NCBI RefSeq assembly: GCF_963378095.1
Contig: NZ_OY726397.1
Coordinates: 744,001-808,000, forward strand
Direction: 5' to 3'
From: Mycolicibacterium sp. MU0053
GTDB lineage: Bacteria > Actinomycetota > Actinomycetes > Mycobacteriales > Mycobacteriaceae
DNA: 64,000 nt
How positions within the stretch are numbered: position 1 is the first letter of the stretch; each line of letters opens with the position of its first letter. The notes beneath the pieces were generated by a model, which searched no databases, was not told where the DNA came from, and was given only the letters and a program-made list of their open reading frames with translations. Of the stretch, positions 1-9,339 are shown piece after piece. The translations under genes and the position numbers were made by a program.

Positions 1-1614
1 CAGATCGGATCGGTGCTGGAGTCGATGAACCTGGCGGCCGCCTGGAAACTGCCGGTGTGCTTCTTCATCGAGAACAACCTCTACGCGGTGTCGACCCACG
101 TCGACGAGGTCACCGCGGACCCCCGCCTGTCGGTGCGTGGACAGGGCTTCGGCATCCCGGGTTGGCGGGTCGATGGAATGGACCCACTGGCGGTGTACCT
201 GGCCACCGAACAAGCCGCCGAAAGAATGCGCAGTGGCAACGGTCCGGCCATCGTCGAGGCCGAGGTGTACCGGTTCTTTCACCAGAACGGGCCGTACCCG
301 GGCAGTGCCTTCGGATACCGCGACAAGGCAGAGGAAGCGCACTGGCGTAGCCGCGACCCGCTCGATAGCACTGCAGCGCAGATGATCAGACTCGGTTTGA
401 TAGACGAAACCGGTGTGGACGAGTTGCGTCGTCAGGCACAGGAGGCGATGGTCACCGCAGCAGCCGAACTCTTGGAAGCCGATCCGGGAGTCCCGGGCAA
501 GCGCCGCATCCGACCCGAACTCTGGCCCGACCCGAGCTTCGTCAACGTCGGTGTCCGTGGCGATTCCAGCGAATTGCAGTCGCTGACGGTGCTCGAACCC
601 ACCGAGCACGAAGGTGCCTGGCGCAAGGCGAAGTTCGTTGACGCGGTCGCCGGTGTCATGGATCGCCGAATGGCGACCGACGAGCGGATTGTGATCTTCG
701 GTGAGGACGTCCATCGCCTGAACGGCGGGACCAACGGTGCCACCAAGGGACTGGCGAAGTACGGCGGAGACCGCCTGGTCGGAACGCCGATCAGTGAGAA
801 CGCATTCGCCGGCCTCGGCGGCGGACTGGCGTTGGACGGTAGGTTCCGGCCGGTCGTGGAGTTCATGTATCCCGACTTCATGTGGGTAGCGGCCGACCAG
901 GTGTTCAACCAGATCGCCAAGGCGCGCCACATGTTCGGTGGCGATAACCCGGTGCCCATCGTCCTGCGCACCAAAGTGGCGATGGGGACGGGGTACGGCT
1001 CCCAGCACCTGATGGATCCCGCGGGGATCTTCGCCACCAGTCCTGGCTGGCGGATCGTGGCTCCGTCGACCGCTGCGGACTATGTCGGGCTGATGAACGC
1101 AGCCCTCGCGCTCGATGATCCGGTGTTGGTGATCGAGCACGTCGATCTGTACGGCATCATCGGCCAGGTACCCGAGGGCGATCTCGACTACATCATCCCG
1201 CCGGGTCGGGCAGTTGTCCGGCGGTCGGGCACCGAGGTCACCGTCATCAGCTACCTCTCGATGGTCGAGCGGTGTGTCGAGGCGGTCGAACAGACAGGCC
1301 TCGACGCAGAGGTGATCGATCTACGCTGGCTCGACCGCGCTTCCATCGACTGGGACACCATCCAAACGAGCGTTCGTAAGACGAATGCGGTGCTGATCGT
1401 CGAACAAGGTGCGCAGGGCAGTTCGTACGGCGGCTGGTTGGCCGATGAGATCCAACGCAGGATGTTCGACTGGCTCGATCAACCCATCGAGCGCGTCTCG
1501 GGAGAAGAGGCCTCGCCCAGCATTTCTCGGATCCTCGAGCGCGCCGCCATCGCCGGCACCGAAGAAATCGTCGACGCCCTCGAAAAGATCAGACGCGGGA
1601 TGGGGAGGTCCTGA
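1..1614 (+). CDS. 2-oxo-acid dehydrogenase E1, fused alpha/beta subunits (5' partial)
   Basis: Thiamine-diphosphate E1 of a 2-oxo-acid dehydrogenase complex, which decarboxylates a 2-oxo acid and passes the acyl group to E2. The frame is open from base 1, so the N-terminus and the first thiamine-binding motif lie outside the window. The first ~190 visible residues are the E1alpha C-terminal half (ENNLYAVST, then FHQNGPYPGS). From about nt 615 a full-length E1beta follows without a stop (FGEDVH, SENAFAGLGGG, VEFMYPDF). Pyruvate and branched-chain E1s of Gram-positives usually have separate alpha and beta chains, so the fusion is a real feature. It overlaps the E2 gene by one base (TGATG), implying translational coupling. 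Substrate is unknown; acetoin, pyruvate and branched-chain types cannot be told apart here. Confidence 0.9.
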   Translation, partial: QIGSVLESMNLAAAWKLPVCFFIENNLYAVSTHVDEVTADPRLSVRGQGFGIPGWRVDGMDPLAVYLATEQAAERMRSGNGPAIVEAEVYRFFHQNGPYPGSAFGYRDKAEEAHWRSRDPLDSTAAQMIRLGLIDETGVDELRRQAQEAMVTAAAELLEADPGVPGKRRIRPELWPDPSFVNVGVRGDSSELQSLTVLEPTEHEGAWRKAKFVDAVAGVMDRRMATDERIVIFGEDVHRLNGGTNGATKGLAKYGGDRLVGTPISENAFAGLGGGLALDGRFRPVVEFMYPDFMWVAADQVFNQIAKARHMFGGDNPVPIVLRTKVAMGTGYGSQHLMDPAGIFATSPGWRIVAPSTAADYVGLMNAALALDDPVLVIEHVDLYGIIGQVPEGDLDYIIPPGRAVVRRSGTEVTVISYLSMVERCVEAVEQTGLDAEVIDLRWLDRASIDWDTIQTSVRKTNAVLIVEQGAQGSSYGGWLADEIQRRMFDWLDQPIERVSGEEASPSISRILERAAIAGTEEIVDALEKIRRGMGRS

Positions 1615-2852
1615 TGGCCACCGTCGTGCGAATGCCAGAGGTGCTGGCCGACGCCAGTGAGGCGACAATCCAGACCTGGCTGGTGTCCGTCGGCGAGACG
1701 ATCGCCATCGGTGATCCGATCGCCGAGATCGAAACGGACAAGGCGGTTGTCGAGTACGCCGCCGAAGTGGAGGGGATCCTGGCCCAGCTGTTGGCCGAAC
1801 CCGGGACATCCATCGCCGTCGGCGAACCCATAGCGGTGGTGACGGCCCCGGGTGAGGACGCCGCAGCTCTCGATCCCACCCTCGTAGCCGATGCGAAGCC
1901 GCGGGAGCAGACACCGGCAACACCGGTCGGCGCCGCGACTACTCGCGCGGAGGCGCCGGATGTAGCGCCCATCGATGCCGCTGACCGACGGTTGTTCGCC
2001 ACCCCGCTGGTTCGAAAGATCGCCCGGGAAAAAGGTATTGATCTGGCCACCGTCACCGGGACGGGGCCGGGAGGCCGCATCGTGCGCCGTGACGTCGACC
2101 GGGTGCCCGCCCAGACCCCGGTGGAAGCTCCCACCACACGACGGACTGAGGAGGTACCGGCTTCAGAGTTGCCGGGCATCGTTGACATCCCCCTGACAGG
2201 GATGCGTAAGACAATCGCTCGTCGGCTCACCGAGAGCAAAACTACGGTGCCTCATTTCTATGTGACCGCTGACTGCAGGGTGGATGCGCTGGCGGAACTG
2301 CGAGCAACCATCAACGGATCCACCACCGTGAAAGTCTCGGTGAACGACTTCGTACTCAAAGCGGTCGCCGGCGCCCTGCTGGAGGTTCCGGAAGCAAACG
2401 CGATCTGGAACGGCGACTCGATCCGGCAGTTCCAGGGCGTTGACATCGCGGTGGCCGTCGCGGTCGACGGAGGCCTCATGACACCGGTGCTGCGCGGAGT
2501 GGAGCGATTGCCGATTTCCGTGATATCCACGCAGGTAGCCGATTTCGCGGCACGTGCCCGTGCGGGACGAATTCAGCAGCATGAGCTCACCGGCGGCAGC
2601 TTCGCTGTTTCCAACCTCGGGATGTACGGAGTCACCGAGTTCTCCGCGATTCTCAACCCCCCGCATTCCGGGATCCTCGCGGTCGGCGCAGCCGCTCAGC
2701 GACCCGTGGTCATCGACGGCCAACTAGCCGTCGGCTCGGTCATGACCGTGACATTGTCGGCCGACCATCGGGTCATCGACGGTGCTGTGGCAGCACAGTG
2801 GATGGCGGCATTCGTCCGGCGGATCGAGAACCCCATGACGATTCTGATATGA
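1614..2852 (+). CDS. 2-oxo-acid dehydrogenase E2 (dihydrolipoamide acyltransferase)
   Basis: Transfers the acyl group from E1 to CoA on a lipoyl arm. The 412 aa protein has one N-terminal lipoyl domain (residues 1-80) with the lipoylation motif ETDKA, and a linker. An E3-binding domain follows (about 125-160: TPLVRKIAREKGID, GTGPGGRIVRRDV), then the catalytic domain with the C-terminal HRVIDG motif that carries the catalytic His and Asp. The start ATG sits in TGATG, preceded by GGGGAGG. No lipoamide dehydrogenase (E3) is next to it, so E3 must be shared from elsewhere or lie upstream of base 1. The next gene begins 205 bases later. Confidence 0.92.
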   Translation: MATVVRMPEVLADASEATIQTWLVSVGETIAIGDPIAEIETDKAVVEYAAEVEGILAQLLAEPGTSIAVGEPIAVVTAPGEDAAALDPTLVADAKPREQTPATPVGAATTRAEAPDVAPIDAADRRLFATPLVRKIAREKGIDLATVTGTGPGGRIVRRDVDRVPAQTPVEAPTTRRTEEVPASELPGIVDIPLTGMRKTIARRLTESKTTVPHFYVTADCRVDALAELRATINGSTTVKVSVNDFVLKAVAGALLEVPEANAIWNGDSIRQFQGVDIAVAVAVDGGLMTPVLRGVERLPISVISTQVADFAARARAGRIQQHELTGGSFAVSNLGMYGVTEFSAILNPPHSGILAVGAAAQRPVVIDGQLAVGSVMTVTLSADHRVIDGAVAAQWMAAFVRRIENPMTILI

Positions 2853-3057
2853 GTGCCCGCCGAATGTTCGCACTGCTGTTGGCGAACCGTGCACCCCGGC
2901 GAAGCCCTGGCCGCTCCGGACGCGACGGGAACTGCGTTTCGCTTCCGCCGGGTGGGCAACGCCACCGCGCCGAGCCGGCTTCGGCTGCCTGCCCAACCGA
3001 ATACGAAGACACGAAGACCATCTCGATATCTTTTCTGAACATGACCTGGGAGCGTTG

Positions 3058-4173
3058 ATGACTCGAAACACCTTTGCGCGCTTGGTAGGAGCCGCGGTTC
3101 TTCTCACGTCGGCAATCGGATGTTCTTCGGGATTGCACGACGTCGCCGTGGACGGTGTGGACACGGCGATCACCGACATCTCGACCTACGAGCAAGCCGC
3201 CAAGGCGGCGATGCAGCCGATAGTGGAGTGGCCCGGCCCCGCCGATGGTCCACCGGCACAGTCCGGTGTGAAGGTCATGTGGATCGCGTGCGGGTTCGCG
3301 GCCGAGGGGTGTAAGGCACCCGCGCAGGCGGCGGAGGCCGCCGCTGACGCTCTGGGCTGGGAGTTGCGGGTCGTCGACGGCCAACTCGACCCGCGAATCT
3401 ACAACCGGGCGGTCAGTGAGGCCATCGATCAAGGTTACGACGCGGTGATCCTGAACGCCTTGTCGGTGGACGCGGTGGCCGGCGCGGTGCAACGTGCCAG
3501 GGCCGCCGGAATCGTGGTCGGGAGCTGGGACGGCGGCAACGAACCGAGCCCGCACGGTGTCACGTTCGAGGTGGACCAACCCATTGCCCAGCAAGGGGCC
3601 AACATGGCCAGCTACATGATCTGGAAATCGGGTGGGAACACCAACGCCTACCTGACCGAGGCTCCCGAGTTCAACGTGGTCCGGGGTTGGATCCAGGGTG
3701 CCCGCGAAACGCTCGAGACCTGTCGGACCTGCGACATCGTTCGCGAGGACAAGTTCACAGCAGCGGAGGCATCCACACGTGTCCCGACGCTGATGGTCTC
3801 CGCGTTGCGGGAAAACCCGCGGATCAACACGGTGATCGGCGCCTACGACGCGTCCATGCTCAGTGCCCTGCCGTCCATCCGGGGCGCGAAATTCCAGAAC
3901 GTCCGGGTGGGTGCATTCAACGGCATCGCCCCCTGGCTCCAACTGATCCGTGATGGCCAAGCCAACGCGACGTCGGCGGTGCCGATCAAGTGGGGCGCCT
4001 GGGCAGCGTTCGACAACGTCAACCGCCTGATGGCCGGCCAGGACGTCGTCGCCCAAAACGTGCCGACTCGCCTGATCACCTCCGAGAACATCGATGAAAT
4101 CTCGGGGCAGGGGCAATGGGAAGGTGACATCGACTACATGGCGGAGTACCGACGAATCTGGACCGCCTCATGA
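3058..4173 (+). CDS. ribose-type ABC transporter substrate-binding lipoprotein
   Basis: Cell-surface ligand receptor of the importer encoded by the next two genes. The N-terminus has a basic n-region, a hydrophobic core and a lipobox-like TSAIGC, so it is probably lipid-anchored. The rest matches the periplasmic-binding type 1 (Peripla_BP_4) fold of ribose/autoinducer-2 binders: a segment around AIDQGYDAVILNALSVDAV is followed by AAGIVVGSWDGG. I chose ATG 3058, 5 bases after GGGAG, over the TTG just before it. The ligand is unknown; neighbours suggest it need not be a sugar. It overlaps the ATPase gene by 4 bases (ATGA). Confidence 0.85.
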   Translation: MTRNTFARLVGAAVLLTSAIGCSSGLHDVAVDGVDTAITDISTYEQAAKAAMQPIVEWPGPADGPPAQSGVKVMWIACGFAAEGCKAPAQAAEAAADALGWELRVVDGQLDPRIYNRAVSEAIDQGYDAVILNALSVDAVAGAVQRARAAGIVVGSWDGGNEPSPHGVTFEVDQPIAQQGANMASYMIWKSGGNTNAYLTEAPEFNVVRGWIQGARETLETCRTCDIVREDKFTAAEASTRVPTLMVSALRENPRINTVIGAYDASMLSALPSIRGAKFQNVRVGAFNGIAPWLQLIRDGQANATSAVPIKWGAWAAFDNVNRLMAGQDVVAQNVPTRLITSENIDEISGQGQWEGDIDYMAEYRRIWTAS

Positions 4174-5669
4174 CCGGCACCCGAACGCTTCCGGGCTCCG
4201 CCCTCTCGGCGGAGGCGGTGAGCAAGTCCTTCGGCGACAACGTCGCACTCGAGAACGTATCCATCGACATTCCGGCGGGAGCGGTGCATGCATTGGTCGG
4301 GATGAACGGCTCGGGAAAGTCGACGTTCGTGAAGATCCTGGCGGGGTTCTATCAACGCGACAGCGGAGCCATCACGGTCGGCGGCGTCACGGAGAACTTC
4401 CACGACAAGATCGCATTCGTCCATCAGGATCTCGCGCTCGTGGAACCCCTGACGGTGCTGGAGAATCTCAGCCTCGGACACCGCATTCCCACCCGCCGGG
4501 GCTGCATCGACCGGAATGCGGAACGCGACTCAGTGATGGCGGCGCTCAAGCCGTTTCAGCTTGAACGGACGATCGATGTCACGGTTGATCAGCTGACAAA
4601 GGCGGAGAAGACGATCATCGCGATCGCGCGTGCACTACGCGCCAGTTCTGATTGTTCGCTGCTGGTGTTGGATGAGCCGACATCGACCCTGCCGGCGCGA
4701 GAGACGCAACGACTGCTCGACGTCGCCGCCCAATGTGCCGAGTCAGGGTTGGGGGTGTTATTCATCTCGCACCGCCTCGGCGAAATCATGAGCGTCAGCG
4801 ACTCGGTGACCGTGCTGCGTAACGGGCGGGTGGTGTGCAGTTCGCCGACTTCCGAACTCTCGGTCGATCGGATGGTCAAGGAGATGGGCGGCACGAGCGC
4901 CCAACCGGTGACTGTCACCCGGTCCAGCGTTGCTGAAGCGCAGCGTCCAGGACGCCCCATCATGAGTGCCCGGAATCTGTGCGGTAGGACACTTCGCGGG
5001 ATCGATCTGGCCATCCACCGCGGCGAGATGGTAGGTGTAGCGGGGGTTTTAGGCAGCGGCATCGAAGAACTGGGACTTCTGCTCTCCGGCAGAGCAGAGC
5101 CCTCGGGGGGAGTCGTCGCCCTGGATGACGCCGCGGTAGGCGGGCGCTCGCATCCGGTCGGTTTCGTGCCGGCGAACCGCGCAAGCCAAGCCGTCCTGAC
5201 CGGACTCACCGCCCGGGAAAACGCCACCATATCCGATGTCCGACCCTACGTGTCCCGAGGTCGAATCAGCGTCCGTAGCGAACGGGCGCGGATGCACGAG
5301 TTGTTCGCGGCGATGGGAGTTCACCCACTCGACACTGAGGCGGACATGCTCACGCTGTCCGGCGGCAACCAGCAGAAGGTACTGATAAGTCGTTGGCTGG
5401 CAGTCGATCCCGGTGTGCTGGTCGCAGACGAGCCGACCCAGGGTGTGGATGTCTACGCCAAAGGCGAGATCCTGGCGACGTTACGTCAGCATGTCGCAGA
5501 GGGGCTCGCGGTGGTGCTGGTAAGTGGGGAACCGGAAGAGATAGCCGCTGCCTGCGACCGGATGGTGGTCATCAACAACGGTCGACTCCAAGCCGAATTT
5601 CCGGCGCCCGTCGATGTTTCGTCGGTCCTGGCCGAAATGCACAAGGGAGATGCTCATGCTCACAGCTGA
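4170..5669 (+). CDS. ribose-type ABC transporter ATP-binding protein (two NBDs)
   Basis: RbsA-like double ATPase, 499 aa. NBD1 has a canonical Walker A (GMNGSGKST, residues 44-52) and Walker B (LLVLDEPT), but its signature is eroded (DQLTKAEKT). NBD2 has the degenerate Walker A usual for this family (GVLGSGIEELG), with intact signature LSGGNQQK and Walker B VLVADEPTQGVD. This reciprocal degeneracy is normal for sugar-type importers and gives one composite catalytic site. It is translationally coupled to the binding protein upstream (ATGA), and the permease start lies inside its 3' end. Confidence 0.92.
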   Translation: MTGTRTLPGSALSAEAVSKSFGDNVALENVSIDIPAGAVHALVGMNGSGKSTFVKILAGFYQRDSGAITVGGVTENFHDKIAFVHQDLALVEPLTVLENLSLGHRIPTRRGCIDRNAERDSVMAALKPFQLERTIDVTVDQLTKAEKTIIAIARALRASSDCSLLVLDEPTSTLPARETQRLLDVAAQCAESGLGVLFISHRLGEIMSVSDSVTVLRNGRVVCSSPTSELSVDRMVKEMGGTSAQPVTVTRSSVAEAQRPGRPIMSARNLCGRTLRGIDLAIHRGEMVGVAGVLGSGIEELGLLLSGRAEPSGGVVALDDAAVGGRSHPVGFVPANRASQAVLTGLTARENATISDVRPYVSRGRISVRSERARMHELFAAMGVHPLDTEADMLTLSGGNQQKVLISRWLAVDPGVLVADEPTQGVDVYAKGEILATLRQHVAEGLAVVLVSGEPEEIAAACDRMVVINNGRLQAEFPAPVDVSSVLAEMHKGDAHAHS

Positions 5670-6657
5670 CGTTACGACGCGGCAGGACCCCCCGGTCTCC
5701 AGGCAGTGGGGGAGCCTGGCGGCAAGGTTCGCTGTCGTGGGACTGATCGCGTTGCTTGTCCTCGTGTTCAGTCTGCTGCGACCCGACACATTTGCCACCG
5801 TCGCCAACGCTCAGACGATCTTGGTGGAAAGCGCCGTGCTGACCGTCCTGAGCCTCGCAGTGATGGTCCCGTTGATTGTCAACGAGTTCGATTTGTCACT
5901 CGCGGCGGTGCTCGGCCTGGCCGCGATGTTGGCCGCTGGACTGCCTGCCCGACAGGGCTTCAGCGTCGCGTTGACATTGGTCGCGATCCTCGTCATGGCG
6001 CTCGCTGTGGGAGCGGTCCACGCTGGGCTCATCGTAGGACTCAAGTTGCCGTCGTTCGTAGTGACGCTCGGCACGAATTCCGTTCTGGCGGGGTTGATTC
6101 TCCTGTACTCCGGCGGCGCGGTCGTCTATGAGGCCATACCTGACGGAATCCGGATCATCGGCACCGCGTCGATCGCTGGAATCGGTCTGCCCATACTGCT
6201 GATGGCGGCCATCACCGCGGTTTTGTGGTTTGTGTTGACGCAGCGCCCCATCGGCCGATTCTTCTACGCTGTCGGCGCCAACGAGCCCGCCGCCAGGTTG
6301 GCCGGTGTGCCGACGGCACGAATTCGGGTGTTGGCGTTGATCAGTGCCCCGGTCCTGGCCGCCGTTGCCGGACTGGTGCTGACGGCTCGGGTGGGGTCGG
6401 CGAACCCAACGTCATACAGCGCGTTCTTTCTGCCGGCGTTCGCCGCGGCATTCCTGAGCCTGGCAGCGTTCCAGATTGGCAAATTCAATCCGCTGGGAGT
6501 TGTTGCGGCGGTGTACCTGTTGGCGGTCGGCGTCGGAGGGTTGTCGCAACTGGGTGTGCCGTCCTGGGTGGACCCGGTATTCAACGGTGCCGCCCTGGTG
6601 GTCGCTATCGCGTTGTCGCGGCTGACCTCCGAACGCCGGGCGGCGAATGCGGTTTAG
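5656..6657 (+). CDS. ribose-type ABC transporter permease
   Basis: Integral membrane channel of the importer (BPD_transp_2/RbsC family), about 333 aa with 8-10 hydrophobic helices. The family loop that contacts the ATPase is visible around residues 205-225 (GRFFYAVGANEPAARLAGV). ATG 5656 follows GGGAG by 6 bases and overlaps the ATPase gene by 14 bases. An in-frame ATG at 5650 is too close to the ribosome site. Conserved order binding protein-ATPase-permease makes the transporter complete. Confidence 0.9.
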   Translation: MLTADVTTRQDPPVSRQWGSLAARFAVVGLIALLVLVFSLLRPDTFATVANAQTILVESAVLTVLSLAVMVPLIVNEFDLSLAAVLGLAAMLAAGLPARQGFSVALTLVAILVMALAVGAVHAGLIVGLKLPSFVVTLGTNSVLAGLILLYSGGAVVYEAIPDGIRIIGTASIAGIGLPILLMAAITAVLWFVLTQRPIGRFFYAVGANEPAARLAGVPTARIRVLALISAPVLAAVAGLVLTARVGSANPTSYSAFFLPAFAAAFLSLAAFQIGKFNPLGVVAAVYLLAVGVGGLSQLGVPSWVDPVFNGAALVVAIALSRLTSERRAANAV

Positions 6658-6716
6658 CTCCCGCGCATCCGAATGTCCTGGAACATGAGCTCACACCGAA
6701 AGAGACAGGAAGTGCA

Positions 6717-7205
6717 ATGCAACCGCAACTCCCATCGTCGCAAGTCGACCAGTTGGGTTTCCTCGTACCGGATCTGGCCGCCGGCGTACAGCAATGGACG
6801 GCTGCACTGAACGTGACCGACTGGCGTGTCTACACGTACTCGTCGGACATCACGGGCACGACGTTCTCCTATCGGGGACAGCCCGGCGAGTTCGCCATGC
6901 GGCTTGCGTTGGCGAACACGGTCCCGCAGATCGAGCTGATCCAGCCGATGGTCGGCCCCAGCATCTACCACGACTGGATCGACCAGCACGGCTACGGGTT
7001 TCACCACGTCGGATTCTTCGTCCCGTCGATCGCGGACACCATCGATGAGTACCGCAGATCTCGGCTCGAACCGGCACAGACGGGCGCCGGTTATGGAGTC
7101 GACGGGGACGGCGGGTTCGCATACTACGAAATGGAGGACAACCTGGGAACCGTAGTCGAATTCATCGAAGTGCCGACGAATCGCCGCCCAAGCGAATTGC
7201 TTTGA
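6717..7205 (+). CDS. VOC-family (glyoxalase/epimerase-like) protein
   Basis: 162 aa protein of the vicinal-oxygen-chelate fold, with two beta-alpha-beta-beta-beta modules. The second half begins HHVGFFV and ends GTVVEFIE, giving the usual metal ligands His and Glu. The equivalent N-terminal position reads DQLGFLV, so one usual ligand is Gln. Relatives include methylmalonyl-CoA epimerase, glyoxalase I and ring-cleavage dioxygenases, and no substrate can be assigned. ATG 6717 is preceded by ACAGGAAG. It sits 59 bases after the permease and probably belongs to the same transcript. Confidence 0.75.
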   Translation: MQPQLPSSQVDQLGFLVPDLAAGVQQWTAALNVTDWRVYTYSSDITGTTFSYRGQPGEFAMRLALANTVPQIELIQPMVGPSIYHDWIDQHGYGFHHVGFFVPSIADTIDEYRRSRLEPAQTGAGYGVDGDGGFAYYEMEDNLGTVVEFIEVPTNRRPSELL

Positions 7206-7278
7206 TCCGATCGGGCGACCTTGCCCGACCGGACGCCAGCGGGACACCCCGATACCCGACCCAAAACAAGGAGTAATC

Positions 7279-7767
7279 ATGGACAACACTCTCGAGAACC
7301 TCAGCCGTCGCGTTGCACGCCTAGAGGCCGCCGACGAGATTCGCCGGCTGAAATTGCGTTACGCCGCAGCGTGCGATGACAACTATCCGCCGGACATCAT
7401 CGCGCCGATGTTCACCGAGGACGCAATCTGGGATGGCGGCGAGCGCTGGGGACGTCACAACGGACGTGAGGCGATCCGCACCTTCTTCGCCGGCACCAGT
7501 GACACGATCACGTTTGCGCTGCACTTGATGATCGGCGGGGACATCGAAGTCGACGATACTGCGACGTCGGCCAAGGGCTTCTGGCAGCTTTTCGAACCGG
7601 TCGCCATCGCCGATGGTGACCAGAGCTTCTCGGCGGTGATGGCCGGCCTCTACCACGATGAGTACGTGCTCACCGACGACGGATGGAAATTTTCCGTGGT
7701 GCGGCTGGATTGGGCGATGCAGGCACGGATGGACCGAGGCTGGCACGACGGTCGCTTCCACCTTTGA
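7279..7767 (+). CDS. NTF2/SnoaL-like protein
   Basis: 162 aa alpha+beta barrel protein with the cone-shaped NTF2-like fold (SnoaL_4 type). An N-terminal helix (RRLKLRYAAACDD) is followed by MFTEDAIWDGG and ends with YHDEYVLTDDGWKFSVVRLDW. Relatives are dehydratases, isomerases and small subunits of ring-hydroxylating oxygenases. The acidic and His residues needed for catalysis vary, so activity is not assigned. AAGGAG stands 5-6 bases before the ATG. Its place between a VOC protein and an amidase supports a role in the same catabolic route. Confidence 0.72.
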   Translation: MDNTLENLSRRVARLEAADEIRRLKLRYAAACDDNYPPDIIAPMFTEDAIWDGGERWGRHNGREAIRTFFAGTSDTITFALHLMIGGDIEVDDTATSAKGFWQLFEPVAIADGDQSFSAVMAGLYHDEYVLTDDGWKFSVVRLDWAMQARMDRGWHDGRFHL

Positions 7768-7788
7768 TCGCCCCAGGCCAAGGAGAAC

Positions 7789-9336
7789 ATGATGATCAAT
7801 CCGCGAATCGATGAGGTCGAACAAATTGCCTCCGCCCTGGGTATCGCCGAGGGTGCACACTACGAGGATGTCCTGGCGGTCGTCCGCGCCCGCCTCGACG
7901 ACACCGAACCGGTCGCTGCTGCCCTCACACAAACCCCTCGCGAAGCGGCGTGGAGACGGTCTCGGACCGAGGACGATCCGCTGAACGCCGTTGTGCGATG
8001 GTGCGATATCGAGCCGACGGGAGAAGGCGCACTGTCGGGGCGGACGATTTCGGTGAAGGATTCGGTGTTCGTGGCGGGCGTGCCCGCCACCTGCGGCTAC
8101 TCGGGCCTCGAAGACTTTGTTCCGGCAACCCACGCGACGATCGTCGACCGGATTCTGCGTGCCGGTGGCCGGATCGTGGCGACGACGAACATGGACTGCT
8201 TCGGATTCGCGGCCTCGGGCGAGACGAGCTCGTATGGTCCGACACAGAATCCCAACTCGGTCAGCCATCTTGCCGGCGGCTCGTCCAGTGGAGCCGCGGC
8301 CGCGTTGTCCTACCCGGGTGTTGATATCAGCGTGGGTTGCGATCAAGGTGGATCGATCCGCATCCCAGCCGCTTGGTGTGGTGCCCTGGGGCTCAAGCCG
8401 ACGCATGGTTGGGTGCCCTACACCGGCATCGCGGGAATCGACCAGATCATCGACCACGCAGGTCCGATGGCGCGATCCGTGGCCGACATCGCCGTCATGA
8501 TGGACGTGCTCGTCGGCCGCGACGGCATCGATCCCCGGCAACCGGTGCACGTCCCGGACGCAACGTTTGCGGGGCGGGTGCAGAGTCCGCCCAGGAATCT
8601 TGACGGGATCCGGATCGGGGTTCTCGACGAAGGCGTCGATCTGGCTCGCGAGCATGGGGCGGCCGGTGTGATCGACGTCGTCGAGGCGACCTGTCGCGAG
8701 CTGGAGTCCATGGGGGCACAGATCCAGCGGGTCTCGGTGCCGGAGCATCTCACGATCGGTGTCGCGTCGTTCATCTGCAATCTCGAAGGGATGGCATCGC
8801 TGTTGCGTTCCGGGGGCCACGGCTACGGGCACCTGGGCCGCTACGACGTCGAGTTCGCGACACAGTTACATGCCGCACTACGGGACCGTGCCGAGGAGTT
8901 GTCGCCGCAGGTTAAAGTCGCGTGGCTGGCGGGTACCGCGATGTCGAATACCTATGGCGGCGCGCTGTATGCGGCAGCGCGGAACAGCCTCACCGACCAC
9001 ATAGCTGCCTATGCGAACGTCTTCGCGGGCGTCGACATGCTTCTTATGCCGACGACGCCGTTCGCCCCATTGCGTACGCTCGAGACTCCAAGCGCAGCTC
9101 AGTCGCTCGACAGGGGCTGGAGCATGCTGGGCAACACCGCGCCGTTCAATGCGACCGGCATGCCCGCGCTGAGCATGCCCGTGGGTCGATCCGACGGGCT
9201 GCCGGTGGGAGTGATGCTGGTCGGGCCGAAGGGGGCCGATGCCGGGCTACTCGAGGTCGCCCAGCTCTACGAGACAACGGTGGGCTGGGACCTGGGTCCC
9301 GAGCTCGCCGTTGCTGCACCTGAATGGGAGCGCTAG
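7789..9336 (+). CDS. amidase (amidase-signature family)
   Basis: Cytoplasmic Ser-cisSer-Lys hydrolase of C-N amide bonds, 515 aa. Catalytic residues are visible: Lys90 in ISVKDS, cis-Ser166 in AGGSSSGAA and nucleophile Ser189 in DQGGSIR. The long N-terminal helical segment and the C-terminal NATGMPALSMPVG motif are typical. It is unlikely to be GatA because no gatC/gatB is nearby. AAGGAG at 7780-7785 is 3 bases from ATG 7789 and 6 from a second in-frame ATG at 7792, which may be the real start. This is the only clear amide-cleaving enzyme in the locus, so it hints that the imported compound carries an amide. Confidence 0.9.
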   Translation: MMINPRIDEVEQIASALGIAEGAHYEDVLAVVRARLDDTEPVAAALTQTPREAAWRRSRTEDDPLNAVVRWCDIEPTGEGALSGRTISVKDSVFVAGVPATCGYSGLEDFVPATHATIVDRILRAGGRIVATTNMDCFGFAASGETSSYGPTQNPNSVSHLAGGSSSGAAAALSYPGVDISVGCDQGGSIRIPAAWCGALGLKPTHGWVPYTGIAGIDQIIDHAGPMARSVADIAVMMDVLVGRDGIDPRQPVHVPDATFAGRVQSPPRNLDGIRIGVLDEGVDLAREHGAAGVIDVVEATCRELESMGAQIQRVSVPEHLTIGVASFICNLEGMASLLRSGGHGYGHLGRYDVEFATQLHAALRDRAEELSPQVKVAWLAGTAMSNTYGGALYAAARNSLTDHIAAYANVFAGVDMLLMPTTPFAPLRTLETPSAAQSLDRGWSMLGNTAPFNATGMPALSMPVGRSDGLPVGVMLVGPKGADAGLLEVAQLYETTVGWDLGPELAVAAPEWER

Positions 9337-9339
9337 TTC

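Noticed and set aside
1..12. GTG at 13 as the true start of E1
   Set aside because: Residues before it (QIGS) continue the E1alpha family sequence, so the gene starts before base 1.
2853..3038. 61-residue frame between E2 and the binding protein
   Set aside because: No start signal, no ribosome site and no recognisable motif. Treated as intergenic.
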